From Ischnura elegans (lineage: Eukaryota; Arthropoda; Insecta; Odonata; Coenagrionidae): a stretch of 64,000 nucleotides of DNA. Both the position numbers and the translations under genes were made by a program. Location: NCBI RefSeq assembly GCF_921293095.1, contig NC_060248.1, positions 137,714,972-137,778,971 of the forward strand, given 5' to 3'. The stretch's first letter is position 1, and the number at the start of each line of letters is the position of its first letter. Below, piece after piece: positions 35,189 through 46,607 of this stretch. Under the pieces are notes generated by a model. It did not search any database and was not told the origin of the DNA. It saw nothing but the letters and a program-made list of their open reading frames with translations.

Positions 35189-37482
35189 TTTTAACAAAAA
35201 TATCTCACAAACACGTTTCTGAAGCCCAGTGAATGAAATTAAAGAATAAGGGAAACTTCACTATTACCAGACACTCTATTTTTCACAAACTTAACCACAA
35301 AAATCCCTGAAATGTGGTAAGACGTTACGTAAACGACGCGATCTCCAACGCCTTGTGCTAGCTTGTGAAGACATGTGATCTTTCTAGGAGGATATGGCAC
35401 GATGGCACCAGATGGCACCACCCGCGTAAGAAAATAGTCCCAGACCGAATACAGTTTTATCGATGAGATACAATTTTATCGATGCATATGAATTTGCCAG
35501 TCCTCTTGCATCTTTATTCGTCATTAAAGGAAATAAATAAACAAAACCTTCTAAGTAACTTCCTAAGCGCGATTTTTGTATCTTGATTGTCCACCCTCGT
35601 ATTTAGGTACGAAAACTTCCTGTGCCGTCTGGGTAGTATGCATATGTAGTATGTATGCACGTAAGTGCATATGAAATAACAAAAATCCAATCATACCATA
35701 ATTGTTTAATATTTCATTGGACAATAATCCATACGCACTTCAAAATTATGTTGTACTTGAGTATTTTTATAGCACTTTGAATTCCAAACACCGAGTGTCT
35801 GGCGAGCTCCAGATTTACATCAATTTTGAAACTTTCTTACAAAAACTTAATTGTTCTTTCATCAAACAATCATACATTTTTTGGATCAGGAAGGTAGCAC
35901 ACAAATTATCATTATTCACTTACCAACTTTGGCTCAAATGAGGTTTCTTCACTTATCCTACGGCAGAGTTTGATGAAATCCTCATCTGCTGTCAATGGCA
36001 ATCAGCTGAAATACATCTCCTTCACAGCACAAGAAAGCAGGTGTGATATGGCATTCCTTTTGCTTTGGGTCATAAGCCAATAAAGCATCTACTTTCCTCT
36101 CCAAGTGAGAAAACCCAGGTGCCATTTCTTCCATCCACATGAGGAGCTGGCCATTCTTTAGTTTTAATTTACTGCAGCCTATAAATATGAAATTGTTATA
36201 AATACAATAATACCAATTGATTTGCTTATATTATACTACCTTAGCACACTTGGTACTTAATCATCATAAATCCTGCCTAAATGCTTATCAAACAGGTGCT
36301 AACCATAGATTTTAATACACCACTAATTTTTCTGTAAACAAACACGAGTAATTGATTACTTTACATCTCAAAAATTTTAAGAATTGCAATCTTATTGCAC
36401 AGAAACAGCTTAGAAATGTGTTACTTATGCCCTTGAGTGAAACATGCCTGTTAAGAATGTACTGGCAGAAATGTACGATATATGCATGGGCATTTGTAAA
36501 AAAATTGAACTAAAGCATAAATCAATGCCTAAATTATAATGATTAGAGAGAGTTCAACTGATGGCTATGTTTAGAACAGCCAATTAACTGCTATTATTCT
36601 TCGACATATTCCCAATAGTTATTCATTTTCAAGAAAAATCCTTTATAAACGAGTTTACTGAGGTTGAGACTAATACTATAACGTCATAAAGAACTGCTAA
36701 CAAAGTGGATTCTACCGCGAGAACCCTGATATTTCAACTTAAACCGTCTGAATCGAGTCTTTTCACAATGCCAGCGAAAGCAAAGATCATGCTAAATTGT
36801 AATTACGCTGAGAATAAAATAATGAATAATCTTAAATAATTATTGGATAGCAATTGGCGGTTCATTAATGATACATAGTATCGAATAGAAAAAAAATGTT
36901 CTATTTACTCACATTTACATGGTTAACACAGCAGAGATGAGTAGATGCTGACAGAGGCAACTTCTTAAATCTCTTCGTGCCGCTAAAAGCCACTGTTTCC
37001 GAGCATTCAGTAATCTTCCAATCCCCTTTTGCCAGTATTCACTACGAAACACGGATTATTTTCTTCTTCCATAGCACACTTCAACGTAAATTTGCTTGTA
37101 AAACAAGAATTTACTTCACGGCTAAATTCACAATCAAAAATAACGGCAACCGTTAGGTCACGTGGTACATAAGACTGCCGCCGGGCGTTTTGGCGCGAGT
37201 TCAAAATATTAAAATCCAAATCCAAAATATTAAAATAAGTTCGTAATATAATGGGAAAAGTTTTGTACTTGAGTTTTTTTATGAGTATGAAGATAATTAT
37301 ATCAAATAACATTATATTTTTATATTACTATAAATCTCATTAGGTATATATGTATTATTAAAATCTTACAACCAAGCCAAATAGGCTGGAAAGAGGCATG
37401 AAAAATTCAACCTTGAGATGACAAGGAAAAGTCAAGCTTCACGTAAGCTAACATGCTATGTGTGGGTAGTAGCAGGTTTGAT

Positions 37483-37800
37483 ATGGCAAGTTTGCTGCAG
37501 GTGTGATATGGCAAGTTTGCTGCAAGTGTGATATGGTAAGTTTGCTGCAGGTTTGATATGGCAAGTTTGCTGCAAGTGTGATATGGCAAATCTGCTATGG
37601 GTGCAATATGGCATGTATTCTGCAGGTGTGATGTACAAGTCTACGGCTTGTATGTGTTCACATAACTTGTAAGCTTTATTCAAGCTTGTACATAGCTTTC
37701 ATGCCAGAATAGGTTTGTCACAGCAAGTTTGCTGCAAACTTGCCACGACAAGGCTTGTCGTGACAAGCCAAGGACAAGCCTATGACAAGTTTGCTGCAAG
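37483..37800. repeat. Subterminal word array, right end of family D copy 2
   Basis: About five 25-bp gatatggcaagtttgctgca units, then shorter words on cttgcagcaa and gacaagcc up to the TIR. Copy 1 has about eleven units at the same place, so the array changes length between copies. Confidence 0.85.
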
Positions 37801-37819
37801 CTTGCATGCTATCTGGGAT

Positions 37820-38460
37820 CCTTCTCATCATTCTTGACCATTATTCTAAAGGCTTGACTCTGTCCATATGTTTAAATGTATTCGCAACAACTGGATCAAT
37901 GAGAAAAACTATAATTTTCCCAACTGAATGCATTATATGCTACATTTCTGTGTTATCAGGTGAGACATGGTATTTTTCCACTCAAAACAATTTCCCCAGG
38001 TACTTTAAAGCAGCAAATCCTAGTTCACCGTTTCTTAAAAGGCTACAATTCGCCCCATTAAGTGATTAAATTGCCAAGAAATTATAGTTTGCAGATAGGT
38101 CTGATCAAAACAATCCCTATATAATTTAACAGAAGCACAATCTAGTTTTATCCTTATCTTGCGCATGTGTAAGAACATAACTTTTTTATTTCATCATCGT
38201 TTAATGCAGCGATGCTGAAAAAATAGAAGCCCCGTGAAGGATGTAAATATCCTATGACTTCTATGTTAAAAGAACCACTGATGTGTAAAAAATGTTTTAC
38301 TGTATATAAGACTTTTAATGATATTCTCGAGGTTTCGAATGCATTTGGAAGCAAGCTGTTTCTCTTCAAAGAAGATTTATCGGCGAAGGCGTTGGTCCAG
38401 TCGAAACAATTATGTTTCCCGAGGTAGGGATTTACTGTTAAGATCATTTAAATGTAATTA
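37820..38460 (+). pseudogene. P-like transposase, C-terminal remnants
   Basis: Directly after the family D insertion the + strand gives LDSVHMFKCIRNNWINEKNY, which follows ...LSIVYPHP in P-type transposases (consensus 'FDSVHLLKCIRNNW'). A stop interrupts just before LDSVHM and another soon after. Beyond about 37920 no P-type block is certain. A weak open stretch at 38290-38425 (CFTVYKTFNDILEVSNAF) may be part of the C-terminus. Confidence 0.7.
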
Positions 38461-38641
38461 CATATGATATTATATAAGGAAAATTGTAGCCGGAGAAATG
38501 TCTGTTCACATATCGTTTGGTTTTCTTACGCATTCCCCACCAATCGGCGCTATCAATGGCAGTCTTTGCTACTCCCTCCGTCCGCCTACGACTCGTGACG
38601 TCACGATTCAGCGCTCAGGCCTTGTCTCTCGGTGGTCGTGG

Positions 38642-39244
38642 CTCAACCCGAAGCCAAGCTATGTTTTGCTGGAAATGTGCTTCAATCCCACACGTTATTG
38701 CGATTCGTGCAAGCCAGCTCCAGCAGTTTCCTGTCACTGGATTATTAAGGTAAGGTATGATTTATCTTTTATTGTATTGTACGCCTACATAGACTACATT
38801 AATTATGTTATTTGAGTATATTTGGATACAACTATTGGCGCAATGTGGTCAACACATTGCGCCAATAGAGGTAATTATTTTGTTTATGTTTGGCTATTGT
38901 TTTCCTTTTTTGTTGAGTTATGTATCGAGGAAACTGGTGTCCATTGAAGTTATATGGTAAAACATAGTAATGTCAATCTTGTACGTATAAATTAATAGAT
39001 CATGCGTCGTTTAGTAATTCCGTGCTTCGCGGCTGAAGTTACATTTTTTCTTCTCTTAATTAAGAGCAGAAAAAATTGTTTAAAGGAATGTTTTCGTTCA
39101 CGTGTAAGTTGTTTTATCGCTGTTTATTACCACAACCTACTGTATTGTAGTTCTTGCATTCCTAGTTATCCTATGCTTTAGTCATAACATCTTTGACCTT
39201 AGACTTATCAGCGTAGCCTTGTCACTAATAGCATAGAGTAAGTA
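38642..39244. other. Spacer between the P-like element and the next element
   Basis: No gene seen. It contains the 37-bp hairpin at 38832-38868. Confidence 0.4.
38832..38868. repeat. Perfect hairpin, 16-bp arms, 5-base loop
   Basis: CTATTGGCGCAATGTG, loop GTCAA, then the exact reverse complement. The arms contain ttggcgc, an E2F-like word. Confidence 0.85.
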
Positions 39245-41219
39245 CCCAGCCAGCACACTCGCCGACGTTTATGTAAACGTCCAAGACAACGAAGCGGCAA
39301 CAGTTTATCCTTTGACGTTGCGCCGTGGATGATATCAACATGACGGCAACGCGTTGCCGTGAAGTTGCTCAGTTTGGACGGCTGCTTCATATCCTATTTT
39401 ATGTGAATGCATTCGCTCTAATTAACGATCTGCTAGAAATAAAAGGTTTCACGACTTACGCAATTAACTTTGCATAATGTGTTTTATGGGATAAGTTGTA
39501 TTTATTCGACTATTTTGTGGATTTATAAATTAATATGTCTCCAAGTCACTCGGTGGCGATGGAAAAAGATTGAGATAATATAATAAGCGTCTCTCAAGGT
39601 TGACGATTCTCTGGATATTTATTATCGGCGAAGTGAAATTACTAAAATACCATTGATAATTAAAGGCTGTACCATTACGATTTCCTCCTTCGCATGAAAT
39701 TTTACGCTCGATCATATCGTCTGCTCACGACAGCGAGGCCATGCGAAACCATCGTGCGCGCAATGCGAAATGCACTTTGGGAAGAACCCGTTATCCGCCG
39801 TTGCCGGTAGCCATAGTAACTTTGGTACATAGCTTTGTTGATATGTGAATTCATGCTTTGTGTTCGTCGTGATGCTTTTCTCCTTTTTGAATGGTCGAGG
39901 GACGGTTTTCGTTCACCAAACCTTTAGTAAATAGATTTTTTCAAGAACTTTAATTTTACTTAAATTGTTCATTTACTTCATCCGTCAAACTTAACGTGGT
40001 TTCAGCTTCTCCATTTTCACTTTTCATTTCATTTTACCTTCATATCCGATTATCATGTCCACCCGTCGTACTCTGACCTTATTGTATTCCTAATTTTCAC
40101 TGACGTGAATTTTCGTTTGTAATTTTCACTAACTTAAGTTTTCGCGAGTGATTTTAACTCTTGTTAAATCGTGTTCTTAGTGAGAAAAAGTGTTCAGTGG
40201 TTACAAGTTTTTTTGGCTTTGGCTAGGGCAGTGCAAGTTAGAAGCCTCTTCGAGAGTTCAACCACCGTATTCCGCCAGGATTCGTGAAAGGTAAGTCTAG
40301 ACTCTGTTTACCGTCGTTCATTATGAAATTCATTAACAGTACACTTAAGTTTTCATTACCATTGAGTTGGTTCTGTTGTGTTTCTATAGTATGGATCGAT
40401 GTATGTCTGGTGGGTGCTCATACTGCGAGTTTGTGGGTGCACGATGGAACGCTTAAGTTTTTCATTCAATGGAGTGCAACGTTCAGTACTGCACGTTGGT
40501 GAGAACTCACCCCCTACCAAACACTCTTGAAATATTGAGTTGAGCAGTAAAATTTAGCATAATCGCAGAGATATTTCCTCAATTACTGGAGTGTGCAATC
40601 ATTTAATGCATCACTATTAACTAGTCTTCATATACAATAATTAACTTTACTTTCAATGGAATTTTATGATCTCATGTTTTTAAGTAACTGAAGAGTGAAC
40701 GCCTCATAGTCATGATTTTTTTTCCTCTTTTTTTCAGGATGCCTTGGCAAGTGTTAATATTTCTTCCACATAAAAAAATTTACTGGCCTCACAGTGCAGG
40801 CTTTTGCATAGTCATGGGTAAAATTGGATGGAGATAAGAATATTGAATATTACCCTAGGTTATAACTGGTCTTCAGTGTCACAGGTCATAAAATGGCTCT
40901 CGACTCAGTGAGGAATGGGGTATCTTGGGCGTGAAGTTCTGCATGCCTCCATTTGGTGAGTTTGCAACAATATTTGTGAGCATTTGTTTTGATTAAAGGG
41001 AGGGTTAACATCTTTGACTTGCAAGGGCAGGGTGCCTTTTAAATGTATTCAAAGGGGTTGTTTCATGGTGTGTGTGTGTGAGAGCACTGACTTGGTTGTA
41101 CATGTTAAACTAGTTCTCTAAGCCAAGTATTAAATATTTTTATTTTAGTTAATTTTGACATTGACTTCATGCTTTGAAATGTGTGGCTAATGGTGGCATT
41201 TTATAATAATCATCTTCCA

Positions 41220-41422
41220 GAGACTGTAGTGGCAGCTGTCGCTATTGAACAGAGATGGCTACTTGTGAAGACTGAGAACAGACATGGAGGCATTTTAGTC
41301 ACTGAAATCAAAAAATACTGGGAAAGGAAAAGGACAAAAAAGAATTGAAAGTATCCTGATGTAAGTAATTCTTCATCTATGGAGACTGATGATGACAGAA
41401 TACTGAAACCACCATCACCTGG
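41220..41422 (+). CDS. Putative exon inside family A element, unrecognised
   Basis: After ttccag the + strand reads ETVVAAVAIEQRWLLVKTEN then RHGGILVTEIKKYWERKRTK. It continues past a stop into METDDDRILKPPSPG before gtaaatg. It may be an N-terminal segment of an element-borne protein such as the one in family D, but I cannot assign a family. Polarity and splice borders are suggestive only. Confidence 0.3.
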
Positions 41423-41737
41423 TAAATGTTTGCATATAAGAATTTGCTTTTTTGAGTGCTTTATCATGTGCAAATGTAAGTGTAAAGCTTATCTATTCTG
41501 TTTTCAGTTGCATGAGTGCCTCCTAAGAAGGAAAGGTTGCACTTAAAGATTCCTCAAACAATGTTGGAGTGAAGGAGCCTTAAACTTTTCTATAGAATTG
41601 GAGTGTTATTTCTGAAGAATCAGTGAAGTCCAATTGTTAGCACTTGGTGCACCCAATGAGGTCAGAGGTATCGGGGAAGATTTCTCAGGATTTGCACCAG
41701 GTAAGGTCCTCCATTTCTCCTTCCAATGTTTCCGCAA

Positions 41738-41842
41738 GCAACTCACCAATCGTCTCCAGGGATTCTGGAATCCAAGGTTGGATTCCTAAATCGTTTGGTT
41801 CTTGAATCCCTGAAGACGATGGGTAAGTTGCTTGTCGAAACG
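41738..41842. repeat. Imperfect inverted repeat, possibly Penelope-type terminal piece
   Basis: aagcaactcaccaatcgtct ... and its near-complement cgatgggtaagttgcttg enclose ggattc...gaatcc, followed by tcgaaacgttt. Hairpins with cttcaggg and cgaaacgtt are typical of Penelope-like terminal repeats in arthropods as I know them. No coding part is attached. Confidence 0.35.
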
Positions 41843-44359
41843 TTTGAATGAGATCTGGAGGACCTTATCCAGTGCAAATCATGAGAAATCTTCACTGCTA
41901 TTGTTTGCTGGGAAAGAACCTGAAAGAGGAGTATTTGGTTGGTATTTCATTTACATTGTCAACTGTTTGACTTCATAGCCTCCTAAGTGTTAATATGCTC
42001 ATGGTACTTTGTATAGATTATCACTTTGAGTCTTAAACTTAAGTTATGGTACCATCATCACCTCCTTGTTGATATTTAATTTTATGATAACTCTGGGATG
42101 TACTTAGAAATTAAAAATGCTGTGCCACTATGTTCAATGGTTCTCAGCAATTACCATAGATAATTAATTATCTGGTCATCTCATTTTTCAGATTTTATTT
42201 CATGAAGGAAAGATCTTCGAACATCATGTTTAAGAGCAGTCAGAACAATCAAATGAGGACTGGGCTTAACAAAAGTCAAAAACAAGTGTTCTACCCTAAC
42301 ATAGAATGAGTTAGCTGAGTCTTTCTGTTTGAAGGGACACTCAGAAAACAAGAAGTGCATTTTAGCTCCATTATAAATGTCTCATTTGGTAAGTATTTTT
42401 TAATCATTGGTGCTTTCGATTTACTCTTCCCTTATCTTGGAATACAGTTGAATGAAAAGAGCTTTTCAGCATATGTTCATATTTCATATTCAGCATAATA
42501 TCTAATCCAATTATGATTACCTTGCAGGGAGTGTAAAAGCCAAAATAAGCCTGATTTGATACTATCAGTGTGAAAAGAAGCATCAGGGAATGATCCCAGG
42601 CCTCAAAATACAGAGCAGAGAAAGGGAATAAGAAACGAGAAAGTGTTCTGAAAGGCAACTCAAAGGGGATCTCGAAGAAACATGATTCTTTCAATTTGCC
42701 TATCTCAGAACCTGTCAGTGTGGAAAGGCAGTTTTGTTTGTAGTCTCATAACATGATTGTGGGATAAGGTGAGGTCAGCGACTGATCACTGTTACGACAG
42801 ACACAGCTATGTCATTAATGCTCCTTGATTTTTGCCTGACAAGGGAGAAGGAATGTTTCTTCACCTTCTTAAATGCCCTATTTTTTATGATTTTTCAAAA
42901 TGCCAAATGCTGCTAGGAATAGGTCCAAGTTTGGTTGAATAGCCTTTCGTATAGCTGAAATAAATTAATTTTACTTCATTTCTTTCCTGTGAACCTAGCT
43001 CAAATGCTATAGAATGCCCTACCCTTAAACTGCTCCATGGAGTGGTGAAGCTTACGTCTTATTCCATATATGGAGGCATAAAATGCTGCAGGAACGCTAG
43101 GGTGTGTTAGCTTGTGGTGATCAGCTTCCTTATTGTCATAGAACACAGCAATTTAATAATAGGGCATTCATAATAGGGCATCGTGCTTGCTATGGCAGTG
43201 AACAACTGAATGTGTACATTGTATGAAGAAAACTTCTTTAAAAATAACATTTCCTAATTACCACATGCTAATGTTCCCTGTCACCACAACCTTGAATGTG
43301 TATGTCCTTGTATGAAATGGCTGTGTTCCATGGTAATTAAGTAGTTGACCACTAAAATGAGAGGCCACATTAAATAGTGCACACTGGTGTTGCTATTGCA
43401 TTTCATGCCTCCGTGTTCGGAATAAGACTTCAATATGTTATGTCAAATATAACTTTACAAAACATTCCCCTGCCTGTTAGGATCTGCTGCAACAGAAAAT
43501 TTGAAAGTAAATTAAATCTAGACTCCAAAAAATTGAATGCAAGTTTCTGTTAAGACCTCAACCCTTACTATGTAATTAATGATGTAAAACTATAATTTGT
43601 TTATTCTCCTATTTTGATATTGGAGTCATGTGTGAGATTGATATTTTTCGTACTGTTCCTCGTGGGGGATCTATTGTACTTGAGGCTTTAACATAAATAT
43701 TGCTGTAATTCTATAATTTCCACTTGAAAATGATCATGCTATCTTTTGGCTAGCATTATATTTTGTTTTGTATTGATGGAGACCTATTTCTTTCCATTTT
43801 CGGTTATGAACTACCCTGTAGCTCATTGTTTTTTCCAACTGTCATTTCCCCAGGTGGGGCTGCTCTGATTACAAAATCAGTTGCTCTGTGGTGTGTTAGG
43901 TGCTTTTGATATCATTGCTGTTGTGACCTCTTAATACCGTTTGCTTGAATATCTAATGGATTTTAATGTTTGCAGCGAAAATAAAAGTTTATTTTCAAAA
44001 TTCTGTCAATGATTGATTTCTCTATTAAACCCAGACCTATCAATTATTATTTGAATTTATTGGAATACCCCGCCATGGTAGCAGTATCAACGTGGTATCA
44101 AAAAATCCCGCTAGATGGCGCCACAGTCGCGATGCTGCCCAGTTAGTTCTCGAAAGTGCCGGTAGGTGTCCCTTGTGTCTGTGACGTCACCGAAAAGAAA
44201 CTGTTGCTTTATCGTTGGCGACATTTAACGGCATTTTTGCCCCTTCGTTGCTGCCTCGTTGCCGTCACGTTTATAGCAACGTATTCAGCCGTTTCTTTAT
44301 CGTTGATGGAAAGTTGCCGTAATTTAAGGGGCAACGTCCTGTTCTGTGCTGGCTGGGTA

Positions 44360-46478
44360 CCCAGCAAGGAAAAACGGATTTCCATCAGATTTGACACTGA
44401 TTTCCAACAGGTTTGACGCACTGATTTTCTTCTCCTTTGAATCTGTTTTGAAAATTGAAACAGCTGGAAATCAATAGGAAGACAGTGGGAAATCAGTTGT
44501 GAAGGTCCAACATGGCGGCTGTTTTCCCACTCATTTCCATGAATGCATGGTTTAACTCTGGTTTCCACTGTTCAACAGATTTGAATCCCGTTTCCCCGTT
44601 TAAGCTATTTCGAATCTGTTTTCCACCTTCATACCTATCTGAATCTTGTTTGCGACTCGATTCTCACCTCCTTATGACCTGCTGATGCATAAGTTAACTT
44701 CGGATACATGAGTTAACTGCTGATACCCGAGGCGGAAATAATTATTTCCGCCAATTCCAAGTTTCGCAGAGCTGCACTTAACATAGGTTTCTAACTTCAC
44801 ATACTAAATCTCTATCGTCAATCTGGATGTAGACTCAGCTGAAAAAAGTTTACAAAATACAGCCTAACAAAATGAACTTCATGTAAGTCTCCCACCACAA
44901 CAAAATAACACAGTCTCTATTAACGTATTTATTTAGTATGCACAAACCATATTGGAAGTACATATTCAATTGAAAATACATAGTCATCTAATTTGGTAAA
45001 CTTCTGAGGCAGAATACACTTAAAATCTCAATTTTATGCGTTAGAAATAATTTAGGAAAACACAGAATTTACAGATGAAATCTCATTAGAAGGAGAGTTA
45101 GACAAACTAGTTGTGCTTTTTGTAATTGTTTATCAGTTCTTGAAAAGTCATCGAAAGGCAAAAGTTTTGCCAAGAGTAACAGAACAGTCACTGCACCAGA
45201 ACAACAACAACTTACATCAGATTCCACAATCTTGAATTATCGAAGAGCACAAATTTTTCCGTGATTAACAGAAGAATCACAACACTAGAAAATATTTCAG
45301 ATGCCTTTATGAAAGAAAGACTTCTTTACGTGACTTATGAAAATAATGCTGGTTCAGCATTAAGCCAACGATATCTGTATGTTACACTACAGAAACTTGC
45401 CATTAATGTTTAAAAACATGAACACGGTCGTTTCACTTAGCACAAACAAACCAGCAATATACACAATACTCTGAAAATCCTGGTAGGTTCTCTTCGGCGA
45501 CGTAACGCAAGTACATATTATACATATTGCATACAAAAATATTAGTAATCGCTCAAAATCTGTTGACACAAGATAAATTATTCAATGAAAACACAAAAGA
45601 TCGAAATCACATCAGGCTTCCACTGTCGCTTGAAGACCAAAGAGACGCACGAATGGCTTAATTCAACGCTGCGGGAATTTAGCACTGGTTAAATAATACT
45701 GATATGATTATTTTTTCTCCGTGCCCTAATACTTAAGCACAAAACAGAACCACAAGCACGTAAACCATTCGTAAACATTCAGAACGGAATCGGCGTTGCT
45801 ACTTTGGTTTTCTATCTTTTGTAGTTAGGTGGCAGCACTATGCCCGTTATATTTTTTTTAAAGGCGAAGTCGCAAAGTGAGGTTTAAACGTGCTTAAGCC
45901 GTATTAGCCACTTAAATTGCATGCCCGGTGAGTTCCAGCAGGTGAAATGATGCACAATACAAAATGTGGATGATGTACAGTAAATTTTTTTCATCACCCG
46001 TAAATTTTTGCAAGACGGCAAGGTATACATATGTCCTCTACGTCATTATTTTATTTCTGACCATGATTTTGAACTTACATTTGTATACTCATTGACACCT
46101 CAGAATAAGTAATTTTCCAATCAACGCAGTCGTAAAGCCTGTGTGAGATAGGTTTTTGTAAGACACTCATTTCAATAGAATTTCAAATTCATTCTACAAT
46201 TCAACTCTGTTGGAAAGCACTCGTGGAAAACACTTTCAAGCCAATAAATAAGGAAAAGAGTTTCAAATGACATTCAATTCAGTGTCAATACAGTCCATGT
46301 GGAAGACGGCTGGAAACCAGTTACAATTGAAATGAGGTTCAAATCACTTCCTTCCATTTCCTGTCCGCTGGAAACCAGTGGAAATCAGTGTCAAGACAGA
46401 GTCAAATCAGATTTTAAGGATTCAGATCAGATTCAAATGAGGTTCAAAACTGTTGGAAATGAGTTTTTCTTTCCTGGG
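44360..46478 (+). mobile_element. CCCAG-type element, family B, copy 1
   Basis: The left end CCCAGCAAGGAAAAACGG and the right end, reverse-complemented, CCCAGGAAAGAAAAACTC are imperfect inverted ends. TA stands on both sides. The left TA (44358-44359) is the same TA that ends family A. Words on ggaaatcagtgtcaa and gattcaaatgaggttcaaa fill both subterminal regions in inverted orientation. The body is non-coding apart from stray ORFs and carries a CTCF-like word (45826-45840). Confidence 0.8.
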
Positions 46479-46607
46479 TAAAAAGTTAGACCAGTGGAAA
46501 TCAGTGTCAAGACAGAGTCAAATCAGATTTTAAGGATTCAGATCAGATTCAAATGAGGTTCAAAACTGTTGGAAATGAGTTGGGACTAAAAGATCAGTCA
46601 ATCTCAT
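46479..46607. repeat. Spacer with a second copy of the family B right-end array
   Basis: 46491-46581 repeats 46375-46463 almost exactly but lacks the terminal ttttctttcctggg. It looks like the truncated edge of a third family B copy between the two complete ones. Confidence 0.7.

Larger units (their letters stand above)
33117..35633 (-). mobile_element. CCCAG-type element with THAP gene (family T), nested in family D
   Basis: The ends are CCCAGACGGCACAG and its exact reverse complement. Copy 1 of family D has an empty site (atggttagtatg), which proves the insertion. The flanks are tt on the left and ta on the right, so a 2-bp duplication would carry one change. The right 1.9 kb is closely similar, in inverted orientation, to the element starting at 62076. 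It carries two THAP exons on the minus strand, a perfect 26-bp palindrome and a long hairpin near its left side. Confidence 0.85.
32342..37072 (-). pseudogene. Element-borne gene with DUF4806-like features, copy 2, split by a nested element
   Basis: The exons of copy 1 recur: final exon 32399-32342 (ending DEDNNFA), an exon near 32730-32635, one near 32885-32833, and the LPLTADEDF-type exon near 36181-35935. The possible first ATG is at 37072 (MEEENNPCFVV). The 2.5-kb element at 33117-35633 separates two exons. The exon near 36000 also carries an extra piece (cacaagaaagcaggtgtgatatg) absent from copy 1, resembling the subterminal word of the family. Not a working gene in this copy unless the nested element is spliced out. 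Confidence 0.5.
31373..37817 (-). mobile_element. CCCAG-type DNA transposon, family D, copy 2
   Basis: The ends are CCCAGATAGCATGC and its reverse complement, flanked by AT on both sides (31371-31372 and 37818-37819). Leaving it out restores the P-like reading ...YPHP into the next block. Just inside each end stand many variants of the word caagcttgctgcaaacttg in inverted orientation between the two ends. The body is that of copy 1, including the gene with DUF4806-like features, which is cut in two here by a nested 2.5-kb element. No transposase is visible. The 2-bp AT duplication is compatible with ISL2EU elements. Confidence 0.8.
19176..38641 (+). mobile_element. P-like DNA transposon expanded by nested insertions
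   Basis: The left end CCACGACCACCGAGAGACAA (19176 on, continuing GGCCTG) is matched in reverse complement at 38616-38641. Beyond the CTG-flanked dimer insertion the match resumes with agcgctga, and a tgacgtcacgag block is present near both ends. CTCAA stands on both flanks (19171-19175 and 38642-38646). Leaving out the nested elements gives about 3.3 kb, close to classic P elements. It holds a THAP exon and P-type transposase blocks in the right order on the + strand. P elements are known for 8-bp duplications, so the 5-bp CTCAA is a discrepancy and the exact edge may differ. Confidence 0.7.
39245..44357 (+). mobile_element. CCCAG-type DNA transposon, family A, 5.1 kb
   Basis: The ends are CCCAGCCAGCACA and its reverse complement, flanked by TA on both sides (39243-39244 and 44358-44359). 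Words around cgttgccg/cggcaacg recur near both ends in inverted orientation. The interior looks like a spliced + strand gene: a donor at 40290, acceptors near 40738, 41219 and 41507, and an AATAAA near 43980. No transposase domain is recognised. A CTCF-like word ctagatggcgcca (44111-44123) lies close to the right end. Confidence 0.75.

Noticed and set aside
44209-44568. 119-codon minus-strand ORF
   Set aside because: It spans the junction between family A and family B elements, so it is a chance reading frame.
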